Below are positions 1 through 9,845 of a stretch of DNA of 46,718 bases, piece by piece. Where the stretch lies: the NCBI RefSeq assembly GCF_001885615.1, contig NZ_LSRN01000021.1, positions 1 through 46,718 of the forward strand. The letters are read 5' to 3'. Under the pieces are notes generated by a model. The model had not been told where the DNA came from and did no database searches. It saw nothing but the letters and a program-made list of their open reading frames with translations. A program made the translations under genes and the position numbers. Source of the DNA: Alkalibacterium sp. 20 (lineage in GTDB: Bacteria > Bacillota > Bacilli > Lactobacillales > Carnobacteriaceae_A). Each line of letters starts with the position of its first letter. The stretch's first letter is position 1.

Positions 1-60
1 GTATTTTTTGTTCGATTTAATAAAAAACCATAAATCTTTCATTGTAAACCTATCGCCCAT
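1..60 (-). CDS. Partial CDS at window edge, unknown product of the polysaccharide operon
   Basis: An ATG at 58-60 on the minus strand opens a frame that stays open for 20 codons to the edge of the window. A GAGGG Shine-Dalgarno stands about six bases before it. The visible N-terminus (MGDRFTMKDLWFF and a lysine-rich tail) is too short to name a family. It lies 31 bases downstream of the flippase gene and is probably the next gene of the same operon. An internal ATG at codon 7 is an alternative start. Confidence 0.45.
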   Translation of the reverse strand, partial: MGDRFTMKDLWFFIKSNKKY

Positions 61-91
61 AATAACCCTCACTTATTCGTTATGATATTAT

Positions 92-1417
92 TTATTTGTC
101 AGATTCTTTGTTCAAAACCATTTGAGCAATGATATATGTTGCTGTATAAACCATAGCCATTGCTACAGAATATAAAAACACAGTTACCCTTGCATCTAAA
201 TTGAAATAGTAGGCACTGGCAAAAACTAAACTCATGATCACTAAACTCGTTAAATCGATCAATAATTTAATGTATTGCTTCCTGAACACTTCAAAAATTT
301 TACTGATTGGAGAAAACATGAAATTTGCAAATATATATATAGCTAAAATACGGACATAGATTCCCGCCTCATACCATTCTTCCCCAAAGACAAAAGTGAA
401 TAAATACGGGCCTATTAGAGCTAAGAGAATGATGGGAAGCGTCCCTATCATGATCAATTTCTTAAGTAGATTGTTGGATAATTCCTTGATTTCTTTCGGA
501 TTGTCTTTCCCTATGCTGGCAATTTCAGCAAAGAACACGTCCATGACTGACTGTCCGACTAACGTCATGGGAATTTTCACAATCGTGCTTGCCAGACCAT
601 AAAGACCGACCACCTGTGTACCATATAATGGCGCTAAAAAAAGCACAGGAAACTGATTTCTAAACTGCAGTATCGCTGTAGTTGACGATTGAAATAAAGG
701 GAAATCTTTATACGTCAACGCTATTTCCTTAATTTTCGCTAATTTTATGCGTTTATCTTTAAATTCTATTGTTCGATATTGTTTATAAAAGCTGAAACTA
801 CCCGCACTGACACTCACTATTCTTCCGATAACCAGTCCGACACCACCAAAGTTCAACAAACCCATAACGACCTTGGTTGTATTACCAACCAGCGTTTGTC
901 CTACTTTTGTTTTTGATACGAGCTTGAAATTCTTCATTCTAAACATCCACTGTTTATAGATACGGTAAATGCCCTGGAAAAATATCCCCAGTGGAATAAA
1001 GTATTTGTACGGCTGCAAACTTTGTGCATTGAACGTCTGAAAAATCACATCTTCAAAAAAGTAAACACCTATGCCTACAATTAAAGTCACACTAGTCAAT
1101 ACGAACAAACTTAAAGAAAACAAATAATAAGCTTCGTACTTATCCTTTGCTATGGGAATAGCCACTTCATATTTCAGCGAACTGAAAGAAGATATAAGAA
1201 GAATCGAAGTGAAAACCGATAAAATCCCATATTCCTCCGGGCTATAGATCCGTGTGATAACCGGCGAGAACAACATATTGATAACTTGACCTAATGCAGT
1301 CCCACCCGTAACCATTGCTATATTTTTTATTAGCTTGTCGGAACCTATTTTATATTTTATAAACTGAACTATTTTAATGTAAAAAGGATTCTTATCGATT
1401 TTTCCCACGTTATTCAC
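92..1417 (-). CDS. Wzx-type polysaccharide flippase (MOP superfamily)
   Basis: A 441-residue polytopic membrane protein with about 12 predicted hydrophobic helices. The N-terminal segment 'GGTALGQVINMLFSPVITRIYSPEEYG' type pattern (residues about 38-62) is typical of polysaccharide biosynthesis/oligosaccharide flippase proteins. Its likely role is to move undecaprenyl-linked repeat units from the inner to the outer face of the membrane. It starts with GTG five bases after the pyruvyl-transferase-like gene, so it is translated as part of the same operon. The exact start is not certain because no clear ribosome site stands before this GTG. It is the second flippase of the cluster; the other is at 9846-11279. 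Confidence 0.82.
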   Translation of the reverse strand: MNNVGKIDKNPFYIKIVQFIKYKIGSDKLIKNIAMVTGGTALGQVINMLFSPVITRIYSPEEYGILSVFTSILLISSFSSLKYEVAIPIAKDKYEAYYLFSLSLFVLTSVTLIVGIGVYFFEDVIFQTFNAQSLQPYKYFIPLGIFFQGIYRIYKQWMFRMKNFKLVSKTKVGQTLVGNTTKVVMGLLNFGGVGLVIGRIVSVSAGSFSFYKQYRTIEFKDKRIKLAKIKEIALTYKDFPLFQSSTTAILQFRNQFPVLFLAPLYGTQVVGLYGLASTIVKIPMTLVGQSVMDVFFAEIASIGKDNPKEIKELSNNLLKKLIMIGTLPIILLALIGPYLFTFVFGEEWYEAGIYVRILAIYIFANFMFSPISKIFEVFRKQYIKLLIDLTSLVIMSLVFASAYYFNLDARVTVFLYSVAMAMVYTATYIIAQMVLNKESDK

Positions 1418-1422
1418 TCACT

Positions 1423-2529
1423 TCATTTTGTTAAAACTTTATTTAAAATCTCTTTATTCATTAACGCTTTTTCCATCATTTCATTGCGCTTCAACTGATA
1501 CTTATCTTTTTTATCAAGATCAATATCATTAATCACCTGATTCAGCAAGTTAAAGGTTGAATCTCTTTTAACCTCTGCGATGGGTGTACACAATTGTTCC
1601 AAGTCGATTTGTTTATAAAAGCGTTTAGTTTTCGAATGATAAGGGAAACTGATCGGGATGTTGCCCATAGCATAATTCACAATACCAATGTGGAGTTTGT
1701 TCGTGAGTACAGTATCCAACTCAGACAACAATGTGGTCGTTTCCCAGATATCGTAATGCTTATAGACGACACACTCTTTTTTCAATTCTTTTTTGATATA
1801 ATCCACAGCCTCTAACTGAATATCATTTTCATTATCGATGATCAGTACCGGTGTCAAGTGTTCGTTTTGTTTGAAAAATTCAATGCTTTCGTCAATAATC
1901 ATTTGAACGTTCTCGCCGTGTTCTTTTGAATGACGATCCGCTCCGATGTGAACACCTATTTTCAATCCTTCAAAATTTAAATATTCATTCATTATTTTAT
2001 CCCTGGTTTCTGCCGGGATGTCTGCTTTCGTTAAACTTAAAGCCACATCAGCCGTAACAAACACTTTTTTAGGATCATTAACAAACCCGTCAAGGTATTG
2101 TTTGGACTCTTCATCCCTCACTGCGATCACTTCAGCATGATCGACAATGTATTTCAATGATCGATGTCCATAAAACGGAGAAACCGGTCCAGCTCCAGCT
2201 CCAATAATTGAATAGGGTGTTTTGTTTTTATTCGCTATCATTGCTGGTTTCAAATGATCTCTCATGAACTTCAGCGACCATTTGGCTTTCTTTGTAGGTG
2301 GTTCACCGAGATATCCGCCTGCACCATATATCATATAATCGGCAGTCTTGATACTTTCTGACTCTTTTACATCATTTGACTGCAATGTTTTTCTGTAGAT
2401 TTCGGTCGCAAAAGGTAAGGACACTTCTTTATTTGTTAATTCCTTTATCCAGTCTGCTTCGATATTTAAAATAAGTACATCCCCATAATTATTTGGGAAA
2501 TAGGCTCCGTGTAAACTTACGTGACTCAT
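1423..2529 (-). CDS. Polysaccharide pyruvyl transferase family protein
   Basis: 368 residues from an ATG at 2529, chosen because AAAGGGGA stands about six bases before it. The open frame continues ten codons upstream into the preceding glycosyltransferase gene, but without a ribosome site. The N-terminal 'HGAYFPNNYGD' and the later 'YMIYGAGGYLGEP', 'IIGAGAGPVSPFYG' and 'AEVIAVRDEESKQYL' segments match the WcaK/CsaB-type pyruvyl transferase family (PF04230). These enzymes add a ketal-linked pyruvate from PEP to a sugar of a surface polysaccharide, which gives it negative charge. Some family members have other roles, so the substrate is inferred from context only. Confidence 0.78.
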   Translation of the reverse strand: MSHVSLHGAYFPNNYGDVLILNIEADWIKELTNKEVSLPFATEIYRKTLQSNDVKESESIKTADYMIYGAGGYLGEPPTKKAKWSLKFMRDHLKPAMIANKNKTPYSIIGAGAGPVSPFYGHRSLKYIVDHAEVIAVRDEESKQYLDGFVNDPKKVFVTADVALSLTKADIPAETRDKIMNEYLNFEGLKIGVHIGADRHSKEHGENVQMIIDESIEFFKQNEHLTPVLIIDNENDIQLEAVDYIKKELKKECVVYKHYDIWETTTLLSELDTVLTNKLHIGIVNYAMGNIPISFPYHSKTKRFYKQIDLEQLCTPIAEVKRDSTFNLLNQVINDIDLDKKDKYQLKRNEMMEKALMNKEILNKVLTK

Positions 2530-2546
2530 GAAAGTTCCCCTTTCTT

Positions 2547-3710
2547 CTAATACTTGCACACTGTCTCATATAATTTCATATACGCATCACTGACTTTATC
2601 CAGAGCAAATGCTTTCTCGATAAATTCTCTGGAATAATTACCCATATTTATTCTGTCTTGCTCATTTTCAGCCAGCAATGTCAATTTTCCTTTGATTTCG
2701 TCTGGCTGATTTGTATTCACCAGATAACCATTTTTACCGTCGATCAGAATATCTCTTGATCCGCCGATGTCCGTAGCTACAGCAGGCAATCCTGAAGAAC
2801 ACGCTTCTAACAACACGTTAGGTAACCCTTCTGAATAAGAAGGCAAGATAAACATATCTGCTGCTTTCATGTATTCATCAACGTTCGAAACTTTTCCTCT
2901 ATAATCGACAGACACATACCCTTTATTATTTATCATTTCAATTTTTTCTTCAAGTTTTATGTCTTCCAGAACAGGTCCACACAAGACGACTTTTAGATAC
3001 ACCTTACTCTCGTACATCTCTAAAGCTTTAAGTAAGTCATCCACACCTTTGCGTTTATTGATGGCTCCTGTATATAAAAGTATCAATTCATCGGATGAAA
3101 AGTTTAATGCCTTTCTGAGAGCTGTCTTTTCATCTGCATCTGCAGGTTCAAACTGTTTTGTGTTTACGCCATTTGGAATACGTACGATCTTAGTGTTTTC
3201 ACCTGTTCTGTTCTTTATATTTTGTTCGATTTCTTCACTGATAGCAATAAAAAAATCGACATTTTTAAGTAAACGTTGTCTGAATAGTCTTGTCTGTTTT
3301 TTTAATCCTTTAGCCGAGTCGATCTCACGGTCGCTTAATTCATCCTGGGCAACTTTGACGATCAATTTTTTCTTCAGCAGCTTGCTTGCCAAATTACAGG
3401 CCATTGCTTCCGGTCCGGCTTTGACACAGTGAATGATATCATAGTGATTTTTATTGGCCACTAGCCATTTAAAGACTTGTCTGCTAAACGGATAAACGGT
3501 CTTACTGTTTTCATCATCGTACTTGTCTAGAAGATTGATCACTTCATAATTACTCTTTGGTTTATCTTTAGATTCTTTGTAGGCGGTCAACACAGTGATG
3601 CTAAATTCGTCACTTTTATTCAACAGATCTTTCGTTACCGACTCCAACTGTTTCCCGTATCCAGAATAGACTGGCGGGTATTTTAAACTTACTAATACTA
3701 CTCGGTTCAT
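2547..3710 (-). CDS. Glycosyltransferase family 4 (GT-B fold)
   Basis: About 387 residues. The N-terminal half begins 'VVLVSLKYPPVYSGYGKQLE' and the C-terminal half carries the GT4 donor-site pattern 'FILPSYSEGLPNVLLEACSSGLP' in the region of residues 290-312, with the conserved E-x7-E spacing of retaining GT-B enzymes. It should transfer a nucleotide-activated sugar onto the lipid-linked repeat unit at the cytoplasmic face. ATG at 3710 is preferred. A GTG two codons upstream (3716) is possible. Its stop is followed 17 bases later by the pyruvyl-transferase-like start, so the two are co-transcribed. Confidence 0.85.
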   Translation of the reverse strand: MNRVVLVSLKYPPVYSGYGKQLESVTKDLLNKSDEFSITVLTAYKESKDKPKSNYEVINLLDKYDDENSKTVYPFSRQVFKWLVANKNHYDIIHCVKAGPEAMACNLASKLLKKKLIVKVAQDELSDREIDSAKGLKKQTRLFRQRLLKNVDFFIAISEEIEQNIKNRTGENTKIVRIPNGVNTKQFEPADADEKTALRKALNFSSDELILLYTGAINKRKGVDDLLKALEMYESKVYLKVVLCGPVLEDIKLEEKIEMINNKGYVSVDYRGKVSNVDEYMKAADMFILPSYSEGLPNVLLEACSSGLPAVATDIGGSRDILIDGKNGYLVNTNQPDEIKGKLTLLAENEQDRINMGNYSREFIEKAFALDKVSDAYMKLYETVCKY

Positions 3711-3784
3711 GTTCACCCAAACTTTCTTAAATATGAAATTACTGTGGTCATTATCTTTTTAAAATTAATAGCGTATCATTTTAT

Positions 3785-4927
3785 TTACATCGTATGCTGC
3801 TCTGAAAGACTCTTAACATATATAGCCATAGCTGAAAACAAGATATATGTACTACTCAATGAAAACGAAATGTTCCAAGTTAAGAAGATAAATGTGAGCA
3901 ATCCAAACCAGATGACCGACGTTAAACGTAATCTGAAAATTCTGTTAAATGATTTCAATAAAGCAAAAAACAACAATGAGACTGGTATCAAAGCAAAAAC
4001 CCCTCCCACAAGGATGATCTCCAGAAAAATATTATGCGGGTAAAAGATATCAAATTCATTTGTATAATTAAAGCCCACACCAAAAGGGTTTTCTATGATC
4101 GTATCGATCGTGGCAAAATACACTTCAAGTCTCGGTTCGCTTTCAATGTCTGCAATAACCCTTATCAACCGATTAATAACCCCAGGTGGCAGCGTTTGTG
4201 ACAGCACGTAAACGATAAAGGCTGTTGAGATCAATACGATGACAAAACTCATTAATTTCTTCTTCAAGTTTCTTTGAGTAGAGACATGAAAAAGAACGAT
4301 AAGCAGCGGTACCAACAGGGAAAGGATAATGGGTGATCGCCCACTTAATGACGTCACACCGGAAAAAAGGACAAAGAAAATCGGAGAAGACCATATAAAT
4401 GTCTTTATATCCCTTTTATAGTAATTATAAGCAAACAACATAACAATCGTTAAGGCTATAGGCACCCCACTCGTTAAATAATGCTGCCCTAATGCTCTAC
4501 TTTTTGGTATCCTGATTGTTGCCTCCAAAGCTGCAATGAAAAGGCCCCAAATGATTTGATAAATGAAAATCTTCGGGAGGTCTTCTTTGTTCAAGAAAAA
4601 GAAAATACCTGCTGTAAAACCGATAATAAGACCATATTGAATGAGATTCGCTATGTTCATTTCAAACGGATTGCGAATCCATGTGACAAAGAGAAGGGAT
4701 AACCACATTAGAAAGAAATAAAAGAGAATTTTCAATTCATTCCAACGTAATGCGATCACATCATTTTCTATAAAATAAGTTCGATAAAAACCAACTGAAA
4801 AAATACCTGCAAAGGCTATCACATTTAATAGTGCAGATGAATAAAACAATTTCACACTCGGCAGATTCAGTGTTAGTGATACAAAAAATGAAAACAATAA
4901 GCTGGTAGCCATTTTCTTGTTAGTCAA
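3785..4927 (-). CDS. O-antigen ligase/polymerase-like membrane protein (Wzy type)
   Basis: A 380-residue protein with about ten hydrophobic helices. The large extracellular loop holds 'SEPRLEVYFATIDTIIENPFG' in part and ends in 'YPHNIFLEIILVGG', the Arg-containing loop and PHN-x-FLE signature of the Wzy_C/O-antigen ligase family (PF04932). It probably polymerises or transfers lipid-linked repeat units on the outer face. It lies 33 bases after another Wzy-like gene; having two in one operon is uncommon. Confidence 0.78.
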   Translation of the reverse strand: MTNKKMATSLLFSFFVSLTLNLPSVKLFYSSALLNVIAFAGIFSVGFYRTYFIENDVIALRWNELKILFYFFLMWLSLLFVTWIRNPFEMNIANLIQYGLIIGFTAGIFFFLNKEDLPKIFIYQIIWGLFIAALEATIRIPKSRALGQHYLTSGVPIALTIVMLFAYNYYKRDIKTFIWSSPIFFVLFSGVTSLSGRSPIILSLLVPLLIVLFHVSTQRNLKKKLMSFVIVLISTAFIVYVLSQTLPPGVINRLIRVIADIESEPRLEVYFATIDTIIENPFGVGFNYTNEFDIFYPHNIFLEIILVGGVFALIPVSLLFFALLKSFNRIFRLRLTSVIWFGLLTFIFLTWNISFSLSSTYILFSAMAIYVKSLSEQHTM

Positions 4928-4960
4928 TCCTTACCCTCCAATCTATAGAAATTATATTTT

Positions 4961-6160
4961 TCAGTTGTTTAATGCTTTAGATTCTTTATAATTCGCGAAT
5001 ACTATAATTATAAGTATGAGTAATGAAAATATCGGTGACAGATAGCCACCTTTTTGAAAATTCAATAAGATGAACAAGAAACCTAGTCCAAAATTAAGCA
5101 TCAATAGCTTGTATGTCGCAAACAAGATACTTACAAACCCGATCATTCCTAAATCAGTTAGAAAGTACGCATAGACATTCTGAATAGGCGGGGAATGAGC
5201 GATACCGTTACCAAATAAAATGTAGTCACGGCTTATATAAGTCCAGCTACTGATCAAACGATTATACGCTGAGTTATCCGTGCCTTCAATAATACCAATC
5301 GTTCTTTCTATAATGGTAGTATATAAGAAATCTCTAAAGATAAAAACAATTAATAAAGTTGAAACAACCAGAATCAATAGAGCTGTTTTATTTTGAAGTA
5401 ACTTGTTATCTTTATTTTCTTTGATGACCTGCACTAATTTAGTGATGATCAAGATAACCATCACACCTATCGACGCATAAGATAACGTCAGTAAGATGCC
5501 GATAATAAGTGAAAACTGAAAATACATAGAATACTTGTCTTTCAATTTCCCGAAAAAATTGATCCCTAATACACTGTTCAGGAAATACCCAAGATGGGCG
5601 GGTTCTGAAAACAAGCTTCTCGTTCTTATAATATCGCTGTTTCCTTTAAATTCATATGTAAAACTGGAAGTTCGTGTAAACCTCCAGAAAAATTCATAAG
5701 GCCATTCGAAATCAGTGGCAATCGACAGAGTGATATATACACCAATGATTATGGCAATTATAGCCCCTATATTCAAGCCTCTTAACACTTTTGCTTCCAT
5801 TCTGTTCCTCTTGATATACTCATACATTATGCTGACAAATACAAAAAAGAATACAACCTTGATATAACTGTATACTCCCAGTCTTAAATTAAACGGTGTA
5901 TTTATAAAATAGTTCACGCCTATATGGAATAACATATAGAGAGAAATGAAACCGAGCCAGCGTAGTTTGAGTTTTTTTAAAAGGGTAGGATCAACAAGCA
6001 GCGTTAAAGCGAGCAGCCCCCCCATCACCAGTTCGCTCACTGCGAATGGACCAATCAACCAATCAGATATTATCATGGATGTCACCAGTAAACTGAGCAG
6101 CGCAGTTTCAAACCAATAATTATTTTTATTAACATTAAAGTTATTAAATACTGAATCCAT
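4961..6160 (-). CDS. Wzy-like polysaccharide polymerase (integral membrane)
   Basis: A 399-residue protein that is almost entirely hydrophobic helices, with one longer loop around residues 155-185 containing 'RTRSLFSEPAHLGYFLNS'. This SEPAHLG pattern is seen in EpsG/Wzy-like and O-antigen polymerase proteins. The likely function is polymerisation of repeat units outside the membrane. Sequence conservation in this group is weak, so the call rests on topology and on its place between the priming transferase and the second Wzy-like gene. Confidence 0.72.
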   Translation of the reverse strand: MDSVFNNFNVNKNNYWFETALLSLLVTSMIISDWLIGPFAVSELVMGGLLALTLLVDPTLLKKLKLRWLGFISLYMLFHIGVNYFINTPFNLRLGVYSYIKVVFFFVFVSIMYEYIKRNRMEAKVLRGLNIGAIIAIIIGVYITLSIATDFEWPYEFFWRFTRTSSFTYEFKGNSDIIRTRSLFSEPAHLGYFLNSVLGINFFGKLKDKYSMYFQFSLIIGILLTLSYASIGVMVILIITKLVQVIKENKDNKLLQNKTALLILVVSTLLIVFIFRDFLYTTIIERTIGIIEGTDNSAYNRLISSWTYISRDYILFGNGIAHSPPIQNVYAYFLTDLGMIGFVSILFATYKLLMLNFGLGFLFILLNFQKGGYLSPIFSLLILIIIVFANYKESKALNN

Positions 6161-6192
6161 AATTTGTCCTTCCCTACGCTACCTATTATCTA

Positions 6193-7572
6193 TCATTTCA
6201 AGATTTCAATGTCCGATAATATTTCAACTTCTTCGTTTTCTTCGTCCACACCTTGAGATGACACTTTATCGAAGAGCGTTTTTATTGTCTGCAGCATAAT
6301 CTTTAAATCCAGGACAAAGGAAAACTTTTTAATATAAACCAAATCAAAGTTCAGCTTGCTGTTAAAATCCGTGGCATATTTTCCGTAAACTTGTGCGTAA
6401 CCTGTAATGCCTGCTCTTACATTGTGGCGAAGATAGTAATCATGGTTTTCTTTTTTGAACTGTTCGACGAAAAATGGTCGTTCAGGTCTCGGTCCTACCA
6501 GAGACATTTCACCTACTAATACATTGAAGAGCTGAGGTAATTCATCTATTCGTAAAGATCTGAGATATTTACCAACAGCGGTGACTCTAGCATCGTTTGC
6601 GGATGCTAAAACCGGTCCGGACTCTTGTTCAGCAGTCGCTGACATCGTCCGAAATTTCAGGATACCAAATTCGCGCTGGTCTTTCGTTATTCTTATCTGT
6701 TTATAAAAGACCGGACCAGGTGACGTTGCTTTTACTAAGACAGCCGTGATCAAAATAATCGGAGACGTGATGACTAAGATGGCTAGTGATGCTAGCATAT
6801 CAATTAAACGTTTGATTATATCGTCTTCCGGCGATATGCTGAAATCTGATGCCTCAATGATACTTTCGTCTTCAATGCTCATAATATTCGGATTAACCAG
6901 TACTAAGTTTTCAAAACTTGTATTTAAAAATAATTTTTTCTTGTTTCTGATCAATAGATCATATATCTTTATTTTTTCGCGTTCTTCTATTCGTTCAGCT
7001 ATATAGACGATGTCCACAGCATTCATATTGTTTACAATGTTTTCATAATAATTACCTGTCACCATTTTAGTTATCAGATGACGTTTATTTTTAGAACTTT
7101 CAAAATTCCTTGCGGCTTTCAAGCAGGATTTCTGTGAACCCACAACCATTACTTTTTTAGTCCCATCTATCTTTTCGTAAAGTTTAAATACGATGATTCT
7201 CCAGAGAATCAATATCACACTACTGACAGCAAAACTTATAAAAATAATCGTACGTGGGAACGTGAACCATCTGCCAAAGAAGGTCATTGCCATAATCAAC
7301 AGTGCCATGAGAAATTGAGTTATAACCGTTAAGTAAATAAAGTCCATTTTCTGTTTGTTATACAGAATGTAAATTCCGAACAATATGTTTAAGAGTATAA
7401 AGGCTATGAAAATATATATGCGTGCGCTTGTATAAGCGAAATAATTTCTTGCTGGAATATTAAATTCGTAACGTATTAAAAAAGATAAAACAAATGAAAT
7501 GTGGTATAAAAAGATATCCACTATGCCAATGATGATTTTTTTCGATCGATCGAATCCTTGTGACTGACCCAT
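6193..7572 (-). CDS. Priming undecaprenyl-phosphate sugar-phosphate transferase
   Basis: 459 residues. Four or five N-terminal membrane helices (about residues 10-130) are followed by a soluble CoA-binding-like segment and a C-terminal bacterial sugar transferase domain (PF02397, from about residue 255). That domain shows a membrane helix, 'SPGPVFYKQIRI', 'FGILKFRTM', 'LRIDELPQLFNVL', 'MSLVGPRP' and 'RAGITGYAQVYG'. This is the WbaP/CpsE/EpsL architecture. It loads the first sugar phosphate onto undecaprenyl phosphate and so starts repeat-unit assembly. Its ATG overlaps the stop of the epimerase gene by one base (TAATG), which implies translational coupling. Confidence 0.92.
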   Translation of the reverse strand: MGQSQGFDRSKKIIIGIVDIFLYHISFVLSFLIRYEFNIPARNYFAYTSARIYIFIAFILLNILFGIYILYNKQKMDFIYLTVITQFLMALLIMAMTFFGRWFTFPRTIIFISFAVSSVILILWRIIVFKLYEKIDGTKKVMVVGSQKSCLKAARNFESSKNKRHLITKMVTGNYYENIVNNMNAVDIVYIAERIEEREKIKIYDLLIRNKKKLFLNTSFENLVLVNPNIMSIEDESIIEASDFSISPEDDIIKRLIDMLASLAILVITSPIILITAVLVKATSPGPVFYKQIRITKDQREFGILKFRTMSATAEQESGPVLASANDARVTAVGKYLRSLRIDELPQLFNVLVGEMSLVGPRPERPFFVEQFKKENHDYYLRHNVRAGITGYAQVYGKYATDFNSKLNFDLVYIKKFSFVLDLKIMLQTIKTLFDKVSSQGVDEENEEVEILSDIEILK

Positions 7573-8711
7573 TAGGATAACCCCCTATTCTTTCCTTTAA
7601 AATAGTAATTGATTTCTTCTAGTATTCGCCCGCTCGCTAGTCCATCTCCGTAGGGATTTATAGCTTTAGACATTTTATTGTAACGTTCTTCGTTGGTTAT
7701 TAATTCATTTACTTCTTCTATTACTCTGTTTTTATCTGTTCCGATCACTCTTAATGTCCCTGCTTTTAAACCTTCAGGCCGTTCTGTCTTGTCTCTCAAG
7801 ACTAATACTGGTATATCCAGAGCGGGCGCTTCTTCCTGCAAGCCGCCAGAATCAGTCAGTACTAAGTAAGCCTTGCTGATGACCTGATGAAAGACATCCA
7901 CTTCGAGTGGGTCGATCAAGTGGATCCGTTTATGGCTGCCTAATATTTTTCTGGCTACTTCTTGAACGGTTGGGCTCAAATGAACAGGCAGCAGCAAGTC
8001 TACCTCCGGGTGTTCATTCACTACTTCCAAGATCGCTTCAAAAATATTCGCCATGGGTTCGCCATAATTTTCTCGGCGATGCGAGGTCAACAGGATCCAT
8101 TTCTGATTCGGTTTCGAATCCATCAGATCCAGTGCCGAATGTTTCGTCTGGCTGTCTTTGGTGTAGTGGATCGCGTCAATGACGGTGTTGCCTGTGACAA
8201 CTATCCATTTTTCATCTTTACCTTCTTTGAGAAGGTTCTGTTTCGTTGTTTCCGTAGGCACAAAGAACAGGTCGGTAATTGTATCTATCAACTGTCTGTT
8301 GCCTTCTTCAGGAAACGGCGAATTTTTATCGTGTGTCCGGAGCCCGGCCTCCACATGCCCGATGGGGATCTGGTGATAATACGCTGCCAAAGCAGCCGCG
8401 AAACTTGTTGTTGTATCGCCGTGAACGAGGACCATGTCTGGTTTTTCTTTGATAAAGATGGTCTCGATTCCTTTAAGTACATCAGCTGTTATATCTGAGA
8501 GGGTCTGATTCTGTCTCATGATGTCTAAGTCGTAGTCCGGTTTGATGTCGAACACAGCTAACGCCTGATCCAACATTTCTCTATGCTGAGCCGTTACTAT
8601 GATACACGATTCAAACTTCTCCTGATGTTTTTGCAGTTCGAGAATGACTGGCGCCATTTTGATAGCTTCAGGTCTTGTCCCAAATACTATCGCAATTTTC
8701 TTTTTCTCCAT
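7572..8711 (-). CDS. mnaA: UDP-N-acetylglucosamine 2-epimerase (non-hydrolysing)
   Basis: 379 residues from an ATG at 8711. The frame is open 12 codons further, but GGAGAAG stands just before 8711 and the family starts at 'KKIAIVFGTRPEAIKMAPVI'. Other signature segments are 'VHGDTTTSFAAALAAYYHQIPIGHVEAGLRT' (about 85-115), 'PFPEEGNRQLID', 'LTSHRREN' and 'VLTDSGGLQEEAPALD'. It interconverts UDP-GlcNAc and UDP-ManNAc, supplying ManNAc-type donors for wall polymers or capsule. The 164-base gap before it holds a possible minus-strand extended -10 (TGGTAATAT, 8783-8791), so it may have its own promoter. Also known as wecB. Confidence 0.95.
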   Translation of the reverse strand: MEKKKIAIVFGTRPEAIKMAPVILELQKHQEKFESCIIVTAQHREMLDQALAVFDIKPDYDLDIMRQNQTLSDITADVLKGIETIFIKEKPDMVLVHGDTTTSFAAALAAYYHQIPIGHVEAGLRTHDKNSPFPEEGNRQLIDTITDLFFVPTETTKQNLLKEGKDEKWIVVTGNTVIDAIHYTKDSQTKHSALDLMDSKPNQKWILLTSHRRENYGEPMANIFEAILEVVNEHPEVDLLLPVHLSPTVQEVARKILGSHKRIHLIDPLEVDVFHQVISKAYLVLTDSGGLQEEAPALDIPVLVLRDKTERPEGLKAGTLRVIGTDKNRVIEEVNELITNEERYNKMSKAINPYGDGLASGRILEEINYYFKGKNRGLS

Positions 8712-8875
8712 CCTGTCTCTTCTCCATTCTGAATTTGTTCGATTCATTTAAAACTCGTTTTATTGTTACACAATCACCGCCTATATTACCATAAAAAGAA
8801 CCTCGACCGACAGATATTTTAGAATTGTCATAATCTGGTAAAGGTAAGTGTTTTCTTGTTCACAATTATTTTTGG

Positions 8876-9802
8876 TTATCTTTTTAAATGCTGTTTCAGT
8901 CTTGCAGCCTGGACAAAGAGTTTATCTTTCAAAGTGATGCTTTCAAATTTTTTCAGTTGTTTCTTTCTTTCCGGATTCACTTCGCTTATGAGTAAGGCAT
9001 TGTATATAGAAAGCAGTTGGCGTTTGATGAGCTGTTTCTGCTGATCTGAGTAACTTTCTTTCTGATGCTCCTTTTCCAGTGCTTCGAACACGTTGAGATA
9101 GGAATCGAAGGATCTCAGTTTGTGTTTCTTGGTGTGCTCCGTCATCGTTGAAGCGATGCGGTAACGGCGGTGATAATAGTCGTTGTCTAAGTAAGTCATT
9201 TTTATTGTGTTCGCAAAGAGGACGGTCGTGAAGTACTCGTCTTCGTGCAGGACGCCCTCTGGAAAAACTAAGTTGTGTGCATCGATGACTGTTTTCTTAA
9301 CTAAGTACAGGCACGGTGACGGTGAAAAAGACTGCCTATTTTTGATCAGTGCTTCTTCACCCGTGTAGAGCTGTTTATGTTTTAGTATATTGGAAAAATC
9401 ATAATTATTTTCGTTGACCAGCGTCTGGTCGCCTTCATAAAAAGCCACACCATTAAAGCGGACCAATTCTGCTTCTGTTTTTCCGGCTTGATTCACCAGT
9501 TCTTCAAGGGCTTCTTTTTCCAGCCAGTCATCTGAATCCATGAAATAAATGTATTTCCCCAGGGCTATTTTCAGGCCTTCATTGCGAAGTGTACCCTGAC
9601 CTTTATTCGTTTTATTTTCGATCAACTTGATTTTCCCCAGGTATTGTTTGAGTAAGTAGACGGTCGCATCGGTCGACGCATCGTCCAGCACAATGATCTC
9701 CATGTTTTTGTAGGTCTGATCAAGCAAAGAATCTATGCAGTCCTCGACATATCTTTCGACATTATAGGTGGGGACGATGATGGACACTAATGGTTTCGTC
9801 AT
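8876..9802 (-). CDS. Glycosyltransferase family 2
   Basis: 308 residues with a typical GT-A N-terminal half: 'VSIIVPTYNVERYVEDCIDSLLDQTYKNMEI' from residue 6, followed by 'LDDASTDAT', 'NKGQGTLRNEGLKIA' and the metal-binding 'FMDSDDWLEKEAL' around residue 90. It should add a sugar to the growing lipid-linked unit. It lies 43 bases downstream of the flippase gene and is followed by a longer gap before mnaA, so it closes the first sub-block of the operon. Confidence 0.9.
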   Translation of the reverse strand: MTKPLVSIIVPTYNVERYVEDCIDSLLDQTYKNMEIIVLDDASTDATVYLLKQYLGKIKLIENKTNKGQGTLRNEGLKIALGKYIYFMDSDDWLEKEALEELVNQAGKTEAELVRFNGVAFYEGDQTLVNENNYDFSNILKHKQLYTGEEALIKNRQSFSPSPCLYLVKKTVIDAHNLVFPEGVLHEDEYFTTVLFANTIKMTYLDNDYYHRRYRIASTMTEHTKKHKLRSFDSYLNVFEALEKEHQKESYSDQQKQLIKRQLLSIYNALLISEVNPERKKQLKKFESITLKDKLFVQAARLKQHLKR

Positions 9803-9845
9803 TTCTTTGCGCCTCTCTTCTATTGTAATAGTATAATAGGCTGAC

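Noticed and set aside
3744-4043. 99-codon plus-strand frame overlapping the Wzy-like gene
   Set aside because: It lies antisense to a well-supported coding region and shows no family features.
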